Of a stretch of DNA of 64,000 nucleotides, positions 53,034 to 62,277 are shown piece by piece. The notes beneath the pieces are model-generated. The model was not told where the DNA came from, made no database searches, and saw only the letters and a program-made list of their open reading frames with translations. A program made the position numbers and the translations under genes. Every line of letters begins with the position of its first letter. Position 1 is the first letter of the stretch. This DNA is from Acrocarpospora catenulata. Its GTDB lineage: Bacteria > Actinomycetota > Actinomycetes > Streptosporangiales > Streptosporangiaceae. Location of the stretch: assembly GCF_018476525.1 (NCBI RefSeq), contig NZ_JAHCST010000028.1, positions 1 to 64,000 on the forward strand. The letters are read 5' to 3'.

Positions 53034-53804
53034 GTGAGGCTGGCGGTCAGCACGCTGGGCATGCCGGGGGAGAAGCTCCCGGCCGCGATCGTCGTCGCGT
53101 CCGGCCACGGCTGCGACGGGTTGGAACTCCGATTGCACCCGGACACCGGCGTGCACGCCGGTCTCTCGCTCCTGGAGCGTACGGCGGTGCGCCGCGCGGT
53201 GAGCGACGCCGACCTGAGCATCGCGACTCTCGCCGGATACATCAGAATCGCCCAGACGGGCCGGGACACCCCGGTGATCGAGGCGCTCCAGGCCGACCTG
53301 GAACTCGCCGCCGACCTGGGCGCACCCGCGGTCCGGGTCTTCCCCGGCGGCGACGACATCGCCGCCGGCGCCCGGCGGCTCCGCGCGGTAGCCGATTTCT
53401 GCCGGGAGCGCAGGCTGCGGGTACTGGTGGAGACCCATGACGCGCTCCCCACCGGCGCCGGCGTGGCCACCCTGCTGGACGCCGCCGACCGCCCGGAGGC
53501 CGCCGCCATCTGGGACGTGCTCCACCCGTGGCGCAACGGCGAGCCCCCCACCGACACGGTCAAGGCGCTCGGCGACCATCTGGCGTACGTGCAGATCAAG
53601 GACGCGGCCTCGGCGGCCAACCCGACCCCGCGCCGGCTCGGGTCGGGCGCGGTGCCGCTGGAGGAGTGCGGCGAGCAACTGCGCGGGTTCGGCGGCTGGG
53701 TCTCCCTGGAGTGGGAGCGCACCTGGTATCCCCAGGTCGAGCCGGTCGAACGGGTACTGCCCGGCGCGGTCGCCTGGGTGGCCCGCTACGGCTGGGGCTC
53801 CTAG
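53034..53804 (+). CDS. sugar phosphate isomerase/epimerase (AP-endonuclease-2 fold)
   Basis: 256-residue TIM-barrel enzyme of the xylose-isomerase-like/EndoIV superfamily. Motifs include GHGCDGLELRLHPDTGVHAG, VRVFPGGDDIAAGA, LRVLVETHDALPTG (metal-binding Glu and His), AAIWDVLHPW (Asp and His) and the C-terminal VSLEWERTWYP Glu. It probably interconverts keto- and aldo-sugars or hydrolyses a 3-keto-glycoside in the pathway controlled by the upstream LacI gene. GTG at 53034 with GGGGGG just upstream. A second enzyme of the same fold is encoded at 59071-59913. Confidence 0.87.
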   Translation: MRLAVSTLGMPGEKLPAAIVVASGHGCDGLELRLHPDTGVHAGLSLLERTAVRRAVSDADLSIATLAGYIRIAQTGRDTPVIEALQADLELAADLGAPAVRVFPGGDDIAAGARRLRAVADFCRERRLRVLVETHDALPTGAGVATLLDAADRPEAAAIWDVLHPWRNGEPPTDTVKALGDHLAYVQIKDAASAANPTPRRLGSGAVPLEECGEQLRGFGGWVSLEWERTWYPQVEPVERVLPGAVAWVARYGWGS

Positions 53805-53811
53805 CTCCCAT

Positions 53812-53821
53812 CACATATGTG
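53812..53821. promoter_or_regulatory. 10-bp palindrome upstream of the SARP-like gene
   Basis: CACATATGTG is a perfect palindrome between the isomerase stop and the SARP-like start (53857). It could be an operator for that gene. Short length limits confidence. Confidence 0.35.
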
Positions 53822-53856
53822 CCATTGAGGGGGGCGAAGCCTATGCTTCTCTCGAA

Positions 53857-56637
53857 ATGGCGCGTTTGTGGGTTCTCGGGCAGCTCCGGGGCGAGGTCGA
53901 GGGGCAGCCGGTCGATCTGGGCCCGCCGCTCCAGCGGGCAGTGATCTCCAGATTGGTGTGCGCCGGCGGGCACGTGGTCTCCGCCGACAGGTTGATCGAC
54001 GATCTGTGGCGGGGTCAGCCGCCGCCGAAGGCGCTGGGCGCGCTGCAGGTGTACGTATCCAACCTCCGCCGAGTCCTGGAGCCAGGCAGGGCCCCACGGA
54101 CCCCGGCCACGGTCCTGGCGAGCGCTCCGCCTGGCTACCTGCTGCGGCTTGACGACGACGCCGTCGACGGGTGGCGGTTCGCCAAGCTCGTTGGTGCCGC
54201 GGCGAACCTTCTCCATGAGGGACAGCCGGCCAAGGCGCTGCGCACGATCGACGATGCCTTGTCGCTGTGGGGAGGTCCCGCCCTCGCCGAGTTCGCCGAG
54301 GAGGAGTGGGCGGTTCTCGAGGCGTCCAAACTGGAGGGGTTGCGGGTCGACGCGGTCGAATACCGCGCGGAAGCGGCGCTTGCCGTCGGTCGTCATGTGG
54401 AGGTCGTTCCCGAGCTGGAGCGGCATGTCGCCGCCCACCCGCTTCGGGAGAACGCGGTGCGGCTCCTGGCTCTGGCCTACTACCAAGGGGGGCGGCAGTC
54501 GGAGGCGCTGGCGGCGCTGCGCAGGACCCGGGCGATGCTCGCCGATGAGCTGGGTACGGATCCCGGACCTGCGCTGAGAAAGCTCGAGGTCGACATCCTC
54601 GCTCACAACGTCGTCCTTGACGTGCCCGTGGTCGCCGCTGTTTCCGCCATTCCTGCCGAGCCGGCGTCTCAACCCGCACCGCCGTCCGGGATGATCGGCC
54701 GTGCGGCGGAGTTGGCCCGCCTGGTCTCCGCCGCCGAGCAGGCCAGGCGCGGGTTCCGGGTGGTCTGGCTCGGTGGGGATCCCGGCGCGGGCAAGAGCAC
54801 CCTGGCCGACGCCCTGCTGCGCCACCTCGGTGACGAGGGCTGGCAGGTCACGGTCGGCCGGTGTCCGGAAACGCTCGGCGGTGTGCCGCCCGCGTGGGCG
54901 TGGAGTGAGATCCTCCGCGACCTGTTCGCCGTGCACCCCCCGGACCCCGAGATCGAGGTACGGCTGGCGCCCCTGCTGGGCCACGACGCCGCGCCAGTCG
55001 GTGAGTTCTGGCTGGCGCAGGCTGTGGGGGACTACCTGGAGGGCGTGCCGGGGCCGCTGCTGCTGGTGCTTGAGGATGTACACCGCGCCGACGACGCCAC
55101 TCTCCAGTTGCTGCGTCACCTTGCGGCGAGGCTGGCCGACATCCCCGTCCTGGTGGTCTTGACGCACCGGCCCTCCGAGACGGGCGACCACCTGGTGGCG
55201 GCGGGGGCCGCCCTGGCCGTCCAGGCGGCCGAGAACGTGACCCTCCGGGGGCTCGGTGAGGACGATGTCCGCCGCCTGCTGGCGGAACGGTCCGGTATGG
55301 AGGTGGACGCGGCCATCGCCCGTACGGTCACCGAACGCACCGGGGGCAATCCGCTGTTCGTGGCCGAGACAGCCAGGTTGCTCGCGACCGAGGGGGCCTC
55401 GGCGGCTCATTCGCTGCCGCCCGGCGTCCGCGATCTCATCCGCAGGCGTATCGCCCGCCTCCCCGCGACGGCCCAGACAACCCTGCGCAACGCCGCGGTC
55501 ATGGGACGGGACGCCGACGTGGACGTGCTGATCGCCATCCAGGATGTTGACGAGGAGACGGTGCTGGACGGCCTGGAGGCGGGCGTGCTCACCGGGCTGC
55601 TCACCGAACCCAGACCCGGGCAGGTCCGCTTCACGCACGTCCTGGTCCGCGAGACCCTCTACGAGGACATCACCAGGCTGCGCCGTACCAGGCTGCACGC
55701 GAAGGTGCTCGCCGCGCTGGAGCGGCTGCGGCCGGGCGACGTCGGCGCGCTCGGCTACCACGCGCTGGCCGCCGCCACCGCCGCCACGGCCCGCGACGCC
55801 GCCGAGTACGCGCGGAGAGCGGCGACCCAGGCGTCCGGCGTGTACGCCCACCGGGAGGCGGCGGTGCTGCTGGAGGGCGCCCTAGACGCCCTCGACCTCG
55901 GGACGGAACCCGCCGACGACCTCCGGTTGGATTTGCTGTGTCGCCTGACCTCCGCGCAGGCGAGCGCGGGTGACCTGGTGCGGGCGACGGCGACACGCAA
56001 GGGTGCGCTGGCGATCGCCCGGCGGCTCGGCGACCCGGTCGCGCTCGCCCGCGCCGCGGTGGCCAACGACGCGCCCGTGATCTGGATGGGGCAGACCGAC
56101 AACGAGGTCGACATCGACCTCGTGGCGGCCATCCGCGGGTGCCTGCCCGTCGCGAGCGGCGAGCTGCGGTGCCGGCTGCTCGCCACGCTCACCCAGGAGT
56201 TGGTGGGCCACGACGACGAGCTCACGGAAAGCGCGAGCACCGAGGCCGTCGAGATCGCCCGCGGCCTCGGCGACCCCCGCTTACTGTGCCTGGCGCTCAA
56301 CGCGCGCTACTGGGTGGCATTCGTGGCCGATCGCCGCGAGGAACTGGAGGCGATCGGGCAGGAACTGCTGGAGACCTCCGTCCGCGACGGCCTGCTCGGC
56401 TACCAGACCCTCGGCCACTACGCGCTGGGCATGGTCGCGCTCGGGCGCAACGACTGGGCCACGGCCCAGAGTCACGCCGGACGGGCGCTCGAATACGCGA
56501 GGCTCAGCTGGCCGTCATCGCGTTCCCCGATGCCCTCCACCTCCTGGTCAAGGGAGAATGCGAGCGGGCTGAGGCGGCCCTTCCCGAGTTGGCGGGTGAG
56601 GCCGGCCAATCCGATACCGCCCTCCACGCAACCATGA
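53857..56637 (+). CDS. SARP/BTAD regulator with AAA ATPase domain, 3' end frameshifted
   Basis: 926 residues in the intact frame. The N-terminus is an OmpR-like DNA-binding domain (MARLWVLGQLRGEVEGQPVD, WRGQPPPKALGALQVYVSNL), followed by a bacterial transcriptional activation domain (about 100-250) and a STAND-like ATPase with Walker A GDPGAGKST (about 307-315) and LLLVLEDVHRADDAT (about 398-412), then TPR-like helices. This is the AfsR/large SARP class, often pathway-specific activators. Past about 56505 the frame gives low-complexity Pro/Ser residues while the next frame continues the helical pattern (AVIAFPDALHLLVKGECERA) to a stop at 56672. The gene is therefore frameshifted and lacks its usual C-terminal part. 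Confidence 0.88.
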   Translation: MARLWVLGQLRGEVEGQPVDLGPPLQRAVISRLVCAGGHVVSADRLIDDLWRGQPPPKALGALQVYVSNLRRVLEPGRAPRTPATVLASAPPGYLLRLDDDAVDGWRFAKLVGAAANLLHEGQPAKALRTIDDALSLWGGPALAEFAEEEWAVLEASKLEGLRVDAVEYRAEAALAVGRHVEVVPELERHVAAHPLRENAVRLLALAYYQGGRQSEALAALRRTRAMLADELGTDPGPALRKLEVDILAHNVVLDVPVVAAVSAIPAEPASQPAPPSGMIGRAAELARLVSAAEQARRGFRVVWLGGDPGAGKSTLADALLRHLGDEGWQVTVGRCPETLGGVPPAWAWSEILRDLFAVHPPDPEIEVRLAPLLGHDAAPVGEFWLAQAVGDYLEGVPGPLLLVLEDVHRADDATLQLLRHLAARLADIPVLVVLTHRPSETGDHLVAAGAALAVQAAENVTLRGLGEDDVRRLLAERSGMEVDAAIARTVTERTGGNPLFVAETARLLATEGASAAHSLPPGVRDLIRRRIARLPATAQTTLRNAAVMGRDADVDVLIAIQDVDEETVLDGLEAGVLTGLLTEPRPGQVRFTHVLVRETLYEDITRLRRTRLHAKVLAALERLRPGDVGALGYHALAAATAATARDAAEYARRAATQASGVYAHREAAVLLEGALDALDLGTEPADDLRLDLLCRLTSAQASAGDLVRATATRKGALAIARRLGDPVALARAAVANDAPVIWMGQTDNEVDIDLVAAIRGCLPVASGELRCRLLATLTQELVGHDDELTESASTEAVEIARGLGDPRLLCLALNARYWVAFVADRREELEAIGQELLETSVRDGLLGYQTLGHYALGMVALGRNDWATAQSHAGRALEYARLSWPSSRSPMPSTSWSRENASGLRRPFPSWRVRPANPIPPSTQP

Positions 56638-56654
56638 CTGCTCCGAAAAACCGG

Positions 56655-56684
56655 TTCTCTCGGGCGTACTGATCTCAGTACACT
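56655..56684 (+). promoter_or_regulatory. candidate promoter with operator dyad upstream of the EF-G-like gene
   Basis: A possible -35 TTCTCT (56655-56660) and -10 TACACT (56679-56684) are 18 bases apart. Between and overlapping the -10 is a perfect dyad, GTACTGA-TC-TCAGTAC (56666-56681), as expected for a repressor or activator site. The transcript would start near 56691 and give a leader of about 300 bases. Confidence 0.48.
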
Positions 56685-56738
56685 CGCCGCGAACGGCGCG
56701 CCGACGAGCGTGTCATTGACGAGGGAGAGGAGCCGACT

Positions 56739-56828
56739 GTGCGGCACAGCATCGCTGCGGTCATTCCCCCGTCACGGTATGAGGTGATCCTGGTGTCTTC
56801 GCCCGCCCGGTGCCGGCTGCGCGGCTGA
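56739..56828 (+). CDS. putative 29-residue leader peptide of the EF-G-like gene
   Basis: GTG at 56739 follows GGGAGAGGAG with good spacing and opens a 29-codon frame (MRHSIAAVIPPSRYEVILVS, then SPARCRLRG). Its stop lies inside the loop of a CCGGTG (56809-56814) / CACCGG (56829-56834) hairpin. Translation of the leader could therefore control folding and readthrough, as in attenuated antibiotic-resistance genes. No other feature fills the 350 bases between the SARP-like gene and the GTPase gene. Confidence 0.4.
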   Translation: MRHSIAAVIPPSRYEVILVSSPARCRLRG

Positions 56829-56990
56829 CACCGGAGACCCCGGCGGACATCTGACCTTCCTGCTCCGCGTCGAAACGGTCGGCGGGGCAATGTTCTGCTG
56901 ACGCGGTGCTGCCGCGTCGGATTTTCACGTGCCTGTCTTGTCCGGGAATCGCGCTGTCCCCAGCTGGATCGTCCTGAAGGGCCATGGGCC

Positions 56991-59024
56991 ATGCGCAACC
57001 ACACGTTCCCTGTCCGCAATCTCGGCATTCTTGCCCACGTCGATGCCGGCAAGACCACCGTCACCGAGCGGATCCTCTATCTCACCGGCACCACGCACAA
57101 GCGCGGTGAGGTGCACGACGGGACCACCGTCACCGACTTCGACTCCCAGGAGCGCGATCGTGGGATCACCATCTTCGCCGCGGCGGTGAGCTGTGTCTGG
57201 GACGGCCACCGGATCAACCTGATCGACACCCCGGGTCACGTCGACTTCGCCGCCGAGGTGACACGTTCGCTCCGGGTCCTCGACGGCGCGGTCGTGGTGT
57301 TCGACGGTGTCGCCGGGGTCGAACCGCAGAGCGAGGCGGTCTGGCGGCAGGCCGACCGGTACGGAACACCCCGGATCGCCTTCGTCAACAAACTGGATCG
57401 GGTCGGCGCCGACCTCGACGCGGTGGCCGACGCGATCCGCGCGCGACTGCACCCGACTCCGTTGGTGGTCCAGCTGCCGATCGGGCACGCGGGCGGGTTC
57501 GCCGGCGTGGTTGACCTGGTGCGGATGCGGTCGCTGATCTGGGCCGACGGCCGCGACACGGTCCGCGAGGGCCAGGTGCCGCACATCCTGTGGAGCGAGG
57601 CCCAGCGGCGTCGCCGCCTACTGGAGGAGGCGGTCGCCGAACGGCACGCGAACGCGTTGGAGGAGTTCTGCGCGGAGTCGACGATCTCCGCCCCGACTCT
57701 CGCCGCCGCGCTCCGCGACCTGACCCTCACCGGCGAGGGCGTGGTGGTGCTGTGCGGATCGGCCTACCGCAATCGCGGAATCGAGCCGCTGCTCGACGCC
57801 GTCGTGTCCTACCTGCCCGGACCTCAGGATGTCCCTGCGGTACGCGGCACCCATGGGCAGGAGCGCGCCCCCGATCCCGGGGCTCCGCTGGCGGCGCTGG
57901 TGTTCAAGGTGTCCTCGAACGCCACCGGACGCCTCGCTCACCTGCGCGTGTATTCGGGAACGATCGAGAAGGGAGACACGGTGCTGGACACCGGTACGGG
58001 ACGTACGGAGCGGATCGGACGGATCCTGCGGGTCCAAGCCGATCGCCACACCGAGGCGGACCGGGCGGTGGCCGGGGACATCGTCGCGGTGGTCGGGCTG
58101 AAGGCGGTGCGTGCCGGTACCACGCTGTGCGCGCCCGGGGCTCCGTTGGTCCTCGAACCGCCGGGTACGACCGACCCGCTCGTTTCCGTGGCCGTCGAAG
58201 CCAGGCGGAGCACCGACACCGACCGGCTGGCGGCGGCGCTGGCGCGGCTGACCGAGGAGGATCCTTCGCTGGTGGTCCGGACCGCCGAGACCGGTCAGAC
58301 GCTGCTGTCGGGGATGGGCGAACTGCACCTGGAGGTTGCCGTGGAGAAGATCCGCCGGACCGCGCGCCTCGACGTCAACGTGGGCCGGCCACGGGTGGCC
58401 TACCGGGAGACGGTGGTCCAGGGCGTGTCCGGGCTGGTGTACCGCCACGTCAAACAGGACGGCGGCGCCGGTCAGTTCGCCCATGTCGTGCTCGATGTGG
58501 CGCCGCTGGAGTCCACCGAGGGCTTCGAGTTCCACTCGGCCGTCGTGGGCGGCCGGGTGCCGAAGGAGTACGTCCGGGCAGTGGAGGCAGGCGCCAGGGA
58601 CGCCCTGGCCGAGGGCCCGCTCGGCGGCCACCCGGTGACCGGCCTGCGCGTCACGCTGCTCGACGGGGCCACCCACCCGAAGGACTCCTCCGAGCTCGCC
58701 TTCCGTACGGCGGGCAGGCTCGGCCTCAGGGAGGCCCTGCGGGCCGCGACGATGGCGCTGCTCGAACCGGTGGCCGAGGTCACGGTGACCGTGCCGGAGG
58801 CCGACGTCGGCGGGGTGCTGGGCGATCTGGCGGCACGGCGCGGCCGCGTCACCGGCTCGACCGCGCGGGCGGGCACGGCGGTCGTCACCGCGATCGTGCC
58901 GCTGGCCGAGACGTTCGGCTACGCGACCCGCCTGCGCAGCCGTACCCACGGCCAGGGGACCTTCACGACCAGGTCCGCCGGTTACGCCCCGGTGGGCACT
59001 GCCGCGGCGGGGAAGTCCCGCTAG
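56991..59024 (+). CDS. EF-G-like translational GTPase (paralogue or ribosomal protection type)
   Basis: 677 residues with the five-domain EF-G layout. G1 is AHVDAGKTT (15-23), the switch region is [10 protein letters not shown]3 is DTPGHVDF (about 78-85), G4 is NKLD (about 132-135). Domain IV and V motifs ([60 protein letters not shown]) are present. It is not the housekeeping copy, which would sit in the str operon beside tuf, and has features shared with Tet-type ribosomal protection proteins and secondary EF-G forms. A regulated leader and an adjacent SARP-like gene suggest a stress- or antibiotic-linked role (inference). A strong terminator follows. Confidence 0.85.
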   Translation: MRNHTFPVRNLGILAHVDAGKTTVTERILYLTGTTHKRGEVHDGTTVTDFDSQERDRGITIFAAAVSCVWDGHRINLIDTPGHVDFAAEVTRSLRVLDGAVVVFDGVAGVEPQSEAVWRQADRYGTPRIAFVNKLDRVGADLDAVADAIRARLHPTPLVVQLPIGHAGGFAGVVDLVRMRSLIWADGRDTVREGQVPHILWSEAQRRRRLLEEAVAERHANALEEFCAESTISAPTLAAALRDLTLTGEGVVVLCGSAYRNRGIEPLLDAVVSYLPGPQDVPAVRGTHGQERAPDPGAPLAALVFKVSSNATGRLAHLRVYSGTIEKGDTVLDTGTGRTERIGRILRVQADRHTEADRAVAGDIVAVVGLKAVRAGTTLCAPGAPLVLEPPGTTDPLVSVAVEARRSTDTDRLAAALARLTEEDPSLVVRTAETGQTLLSGMGELHLEVAVEKIRRTARLDVNVGRPRVAYRETVVQGVSGLVYRHVKQDGGAGQFAHVVLDVAPLESTEGFEFHSAVVGGRVPKEYVRAVEAGARDALAEGPLGGHPVTGLRVTLLDGATHPKDSSELAFRTAGRLGLREALRAATMALLEPVAEVTVTVPEADVGGVLGDLAARRGRVTGSTARAGTAVVTAIVPLAETFGYATRLRSRTHGQGTFTTRSAGYAPVGTAAAGKSR

Positions 59025-59031
59025 CCCAGCC

Positions 59032-59061
59032 ATGGCCCCGTCCGCACGCGGACGGGGCCAT
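59032..59061. terminator. bidirectional terminator after the EF-G-like gene
   Basis: ATGGCCCCGTCCGC (59032-59045) pairs perfectly with GCGGACGGGGCCAT (59048-59061) with a two-base centre. It lies between the convergent EF-G-like and isomerase genes. Confidence 0.88.
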
Positions 59062-59070
59062 CCCCGGACC

Positions 59071-59913
59071 TCAGGCAGGCCCGAGGTCGGGGGCGATCAG
59101 CCGGGCGTAGCGGTCGCGGGTGGTGGTCAGGACGGTCTCCGGGTCGGCGGCCCAGAGGTCGGCGTTGAAGATCTCGACCTCGATGTCGCCGGCGTACCCG
59201 GTCTCGGCCACCGCCCGGGTGAGCGGGGTGAAGTCGATCACGCCGTCGCCCATCATGCCCCGGCCGAGCAGGACGTCGGCGGGGAGGGGGACGAGGAAGT
59301 CGCAGACCTGGTAGCTCGCGATCCGGGTTCCGGCGCGGGCGATCTGCGGGAGCACGTCGGGATCCCACCACAGGTGGAAGGTGTCCACGACGACGCCGAC
59401 CACCTCGGGCGGGTACGGCTCCGCGAGGTCGAGCGCCTGGGCCAGGGTGGAGAGCACCGCCCGGTCGGCACAGTACATCGGGTGGAGGGGTTCCAGCGCC
59501 AGCCGTACGCCACGGTCGGCGGCGTAGGGGGCCAGTGTGGCGAGCGCGTCGGCCACCCGGGCGCGGGCGGCGGGCAGGTCGCGGGAGAAGGTGCCGAGGG
59601 GTTCGCCGGGGATCACGCCCGGGAGGCCGCCCACCACCATGACGAGACAGGCGGCCTGGAGCGCCGCGGCCTCGTCGATCGCGCGGCGGTTGTCGGCGAG
59701 GGGGTCGGGGCCGGTCAGGAAGCCGCCGCGGCAGAGTGAGGAGACCCGCAGGCCGGCGTTCTGGACCAGTTTCACCGTCTCGTCCAGGCCCTGTTGGGCG
59801 ACGTCCTGCCGCCAGAGGCCGATGGCGCCGACGCCGTGCCGGACGCAGCCGGCGACCGCCTCGGCGACCGTCCAGCGCCGGGTCGTCCACTGGTTGAGGG
59901 AGAGGCGGTTCAC
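59071..59913 (-). CDS. sugar phosphate isomerase/epimerase
   Basis: 280-residue TIM-barrel enzyme. Motifs of the xylose-isomerase-like family are LSLNQWTTRRWTVAEAVAGC at the start, VRLALEPLHPMYCADRAVLS (metal Glu), VGVVVDTFHLWWDPDV (Asp/His) and DIEVEIFNADLWA (last metal Glu). It is last in a three-gene leftward operon: Gfo/Idh dehydrogenase, DUF993 protein, isomerase, all with 4-base overlaps (ATGA here with the DUF993 stop). Likely acts on the product of the dehydrogenase or aldolase step. Confidence 0.9.
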   Translation of the reverse strand: MNRLSLNQWTTRRWTVAEAVAGCVRHGVGAIGLWRQDVAQQGLDETVKLVQNAGLRVSSLCRGGFLTGPDPLADNRRAIDEAAALQAACLVMVVGGLPGVIPGEPLGTFSRDLPAARARVADALATLAPYAADRGVRLALEPLHPMYCADRAVLSTLAQALDLAEPYPPEVVGVVVDTFHLWWDPDVLPQIARAGTRIASYQVCDFLVPLPADVLLGRGMMGDGVIDFTPLTRAVAETGYAGDIEVEIFNADLWAADPETVLTTTRDRYARLIAPDLGPA

Positions 59914-61082
59914 CGGCCGTGCACCGCGAGGAGGGCGCGCATGCGGTACGCGGCGAGGTCCGGGTCGGTCAGCAGCCCGGCCTGGTCGGCCAGCCGGAAC
60001 ACCTCGGCCAGGTGGGGCAGCGACCGGGCCGACTGGGCGCCGTTGACCATGGTGAACGCGGGCTGGTGGCCGTTGAGCCAGGCCAGGAAGACGATTCCGG
60101 TCTTGTAGTGGTAGGTGGGCGCTTCGAAGATCTTCCGAGACAGCGCAACGGTTGGTCCGAATATTTCGTGATATTTCGCGAGGTCGGCCGCACGCCCGCT
60201 GCCGACGGTTTCTGTTTCGGCTTGGTCGAGGGCGTGGAGGGCGGCTGCGGCGGCTGGGGCGATGGCGTCGAAAATGCCGAGAAGCGCGTGTGAGCCTGAG
60301 GCGATCAGCGACGGATAGTTGAAGTCGTCACCCGTGTAGACCCGCACCCCCGGCGGCAGCGCCGCCCGTAGCCGGATCTCGTGGTCCTCGTCCAGCAGGG
60401 AGACCTTGACCCCGTCGATCCGGGCGGCGTTGGCGTGGATCAACTCCAGAAAGGACGCGGTGGCCGCCGCCACGTCACGCGCCCCCCAGTAACCCGCCAG
60501 CTGAGGATCGAACATCTCACCCAGCCAGTGCAGGATCACCGGACGGTCCACCTCGGCCAGCAGCTTGCCGTAGACCGCGTGATAGTCCGAGGGGGTACGC
60601 GCGACCGCCGCCAGCTGCCGGCTGGCCATGATGATCACCCCGGCCCCGGCCTCCTGGACGGTGGCGATCTGCTCCCGGTAGGCGGCCTCGATGGCCGGGA
60701 GGGTGCGCGCCTCCGGCAGATGATCGGTCCCCGCCCCACAGGCCACCAGCTCCGCCGGATCCCCGAAGTCCCGCGCCAGCTCGGCGGTCCGCCGGATCAG
60801 CTCCCGGGTGGCAGCCCAGTCCAGCCCGTTGTTCCGCTGCGCGGTGTCCATGGCCTCGGCCACCCGCAGCCCGTACGACCAGAGGTGCCGCCGGAACCCC
60901 AGCGTGGCCGCCCAGTCCAGCGCGGCCGGCGCCCCGGGCGTGTTGTCCCGCAGCGGATCGGCCACCACATGCGCCGCAGCGTACGCCACCCGCCCGGCGG
61001 GGGGACCCTCCGGCTGCTCCCAGACGACGGGTGAGCGGAGCGGGTACCGCCCCAGGCCCGGCAGTTCCACGACCGCGCTCAC
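59910..61082 (-). CDS. DUF993 family (dihydrodipicolinate-synthase-like) protein
   Basis: 390 residues with an aldolase-type barrel: VVELPGLGRYPLRSP start, ACGAGTDHLPEARTLPAIEA, AGAGVIIMASRQLAAVAR, VILHWLGEMFDPQLAGYWGA, and ARIDGVKVSLLDEDHEIRLR with the Lys that would form the Schiff base in class I aldolases. The family is typically between a Gfo/Idh dehydrogenase and a sugar isomerase, as here. Expected to cleave or rearrange an oxidised sugar acid; substrate unknown. GTG at 61082 overlaps the dehydrogenase stop (GTGA). Confidence 0.88.
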   Translation of the reverse strand: MSAVVELPGLGRYPLRSPVVWEQPEGPPAGRVAYAAAHVVADPLRDNTPGAPAALDWAATLGFRRHLWSYGLRVAEAMDTAQRNNGLDWAATRELIRRTAELARDFGDPAELVACGAGTDHLPEARTLPAIEAAYREQIATVQEAGAGVIIMASRQLAAVARTPSDYHAVYGKLLAEVDRPVILHWLGEMFDPQLAGYWGARDVAAATASFLELIHANAARIDGVKVSLLDEDHEIRLRAALPPGVRVYTGDDFNYPSLIASGSHALLGIFDAIAPAAAAALHALDQAETETVGSGRAADLAKYHEIFGPTVALSRKIFEAPTYHYKTGIVFLAWLNGHQPAFTMVNGAQSARSLPHLAEVFRLADQAGLLTDPDLAAYRMRALLAVHGR

Positions 61083-62218
61083 AGGTCGGTCACCGCCAGC
61101 CGCCGCCCCTCCGCGTGCGAGCGCAGCCCGAGCTCGGCGAGTTGCACCCCGCGAGCCCCGGCCCGCAGCGTGTACGGGAACGGGGTGCCCGCCAGCACAT
61201 GCCGCACGAACATCTCCCACTGGATCTTGAACCCGTTGTCGAACTCCCCGTTATCCGGAATTTCCGACCAACCATCGCGGAACCGGGTGTCGGCTGGAAT
61301 ATCGGGATTCCAGACCGGCTTGGGGGTCACGCTGCGATGCTGCACCCGGCACCCTCGCAGCCCGGCCACCGCGCTCCCATGGGTCCCGTCCACCTGGAAC
61401 TCCACCAACTCATCCCGATGCACCCGCACCGCCCAGGAGGAGTTGATCTGTGCCACCACCCCCCCTTCCAGCTCGAAGATCCCGTACGCCGCGTCGTCGG
61501 CGGTCGCCTTGTACCGCTGCCCCCGCTCGTTCCACCGCTCCGGAACATGCGTGCTGACCTGCGCGTACACCGAAACCACCCGCCCGAACAGGTTCTCCAG
61601 GACATACGCCCAGTGCGGGAACATGTCCAGCACGATCCCGCCCCCGTCCTCGGCCCGGTAGTTCCAGGACGGGCGCTGCGCGGCCTGCCAGTCGCCTTCG
61701 AAGACCCAGTAGCCGAACTCACCGCGTACCGACAGGATCTGCCCGAAGAACCCGCCGTCGATGAGCCGCTTCAACTTCAGCAGCCCCGGCAGGAAGAGCT
61801 TGTCCTGCACCACGCCGTTGCACACCCGCGTCTCCTCGGCGGCCCGCGCCAGCCGGATCGCGTCCGCCACCGTCTCGGCGGTCGGCTTCTCGGTGTAGAC
61901 ATGCTTGCCGGCCGCGATGGCCTTCAGGGTGGCATCCACCCGGGCGGGGGTGACCTGGGCGTCGAAGTAGATCTCGGCGTCGGCCAGCGCGGCGTCCAGG
62001 TCGGTGGTGTGGTCGGGGATGCCGTGCCGTTCGGCGATCTCGGCCAGCTTGGCGGCGTTGCGCCCGACCAGGATCGGCCGCAGCCGGACCCGTTGCCCGG
62101 TGGGCAGGTCCACCCCGCCCTGCGCGTTGATGGCCAGCACGGATCGCACCAGATGCTGCCGGTACCCCATCCGTCCGGTGACGCCGTTCAACACGACGCT
62201 GAGCACACGGTCGCCCAT
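61079..62218 (-). CDS. Gfo/Idh/MocA-family sugar oxidoreductase
   Basis: 379-residue NAD(P)-dependent dehydrogenase. N-terminal Rossmann fold: VVLNGVTGRMGYRQHLVRSV, with a long strand 2 region IALRPILVGRN-like, then the family motif GKHVYTEKPTAETVADAIRL whose Lys is catalytic. The C-terminal alpha/beta domain follows (GGGIVLDMFPHWAYVLENLF). Probably oxidises the sugar at C1 or C3. ATG at 62218 is preferred over GTG at 62221 because AAGGAG is then five bases away. First gene of the leftward operon, with a LacI-type operator 16 bases upstream. Confidence 0.9.
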   Translation of the reverse strand: MGDRVLSVVLNGVTGRMGYRQHLVRSVLAINAQGGVDLPTGQRVRLRPILVGRNAAKLAEIAERHGIPDHTTDLDAALADAEIYFDAQVTPARVDATLKAIAAGKHVYTEKPTAETVADAIRLARAAEETRVCNGVVQDKLFLPGLLKLKRLIDGGFFGQILSVRGEFGYWVFEGDWQAAQRPSWNYRAEDGGGIVLDMFPHWAYVLENLFGRVVSVYAQVSTHVPERWNERGQRYKATADDAAYGIFELEGGVVAQINSSWAVRVHRDELVEFQVDGTHGSAVAGLRGCRVQHRSVTPKPVWNPDIPADTRFRDGWSEIPDNGEFDNGFKIQWEMFVRHVLAGTPFPYTLRAGARGVQLAELGLRSHAEGRRLAVTDL

Positions 62219-62233
62219 CACATCTCCTTGAGT

Positions 62234-62247
62234 GGAAAGCGCTTTCC
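62234..62247. promoter_or_regulatory. perfect LacI-type operator
   Basis: GGAAAGCGCTTTCC is a perfect 14-bp palindrome, the classical LacI/GalR site with central CG. It lies just before the Gfo/Idh start in the divergent intergenic region and matches the site in front of the LacI gene at 51954-51967 with one difference. Confidence 0.85.
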
Positions 62248-62277
62248 GCTCCTAGGGTAGGAGTCCGTGACTGGGTC

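Noticed and set aside
53437-53856. 140-residue N-terminal extension of the SARP-like protein
   Set aside because: It overlaps the isomerase gene in another frame and is Pro/Arg-rich; the DNA-binding domain starts at 53857.
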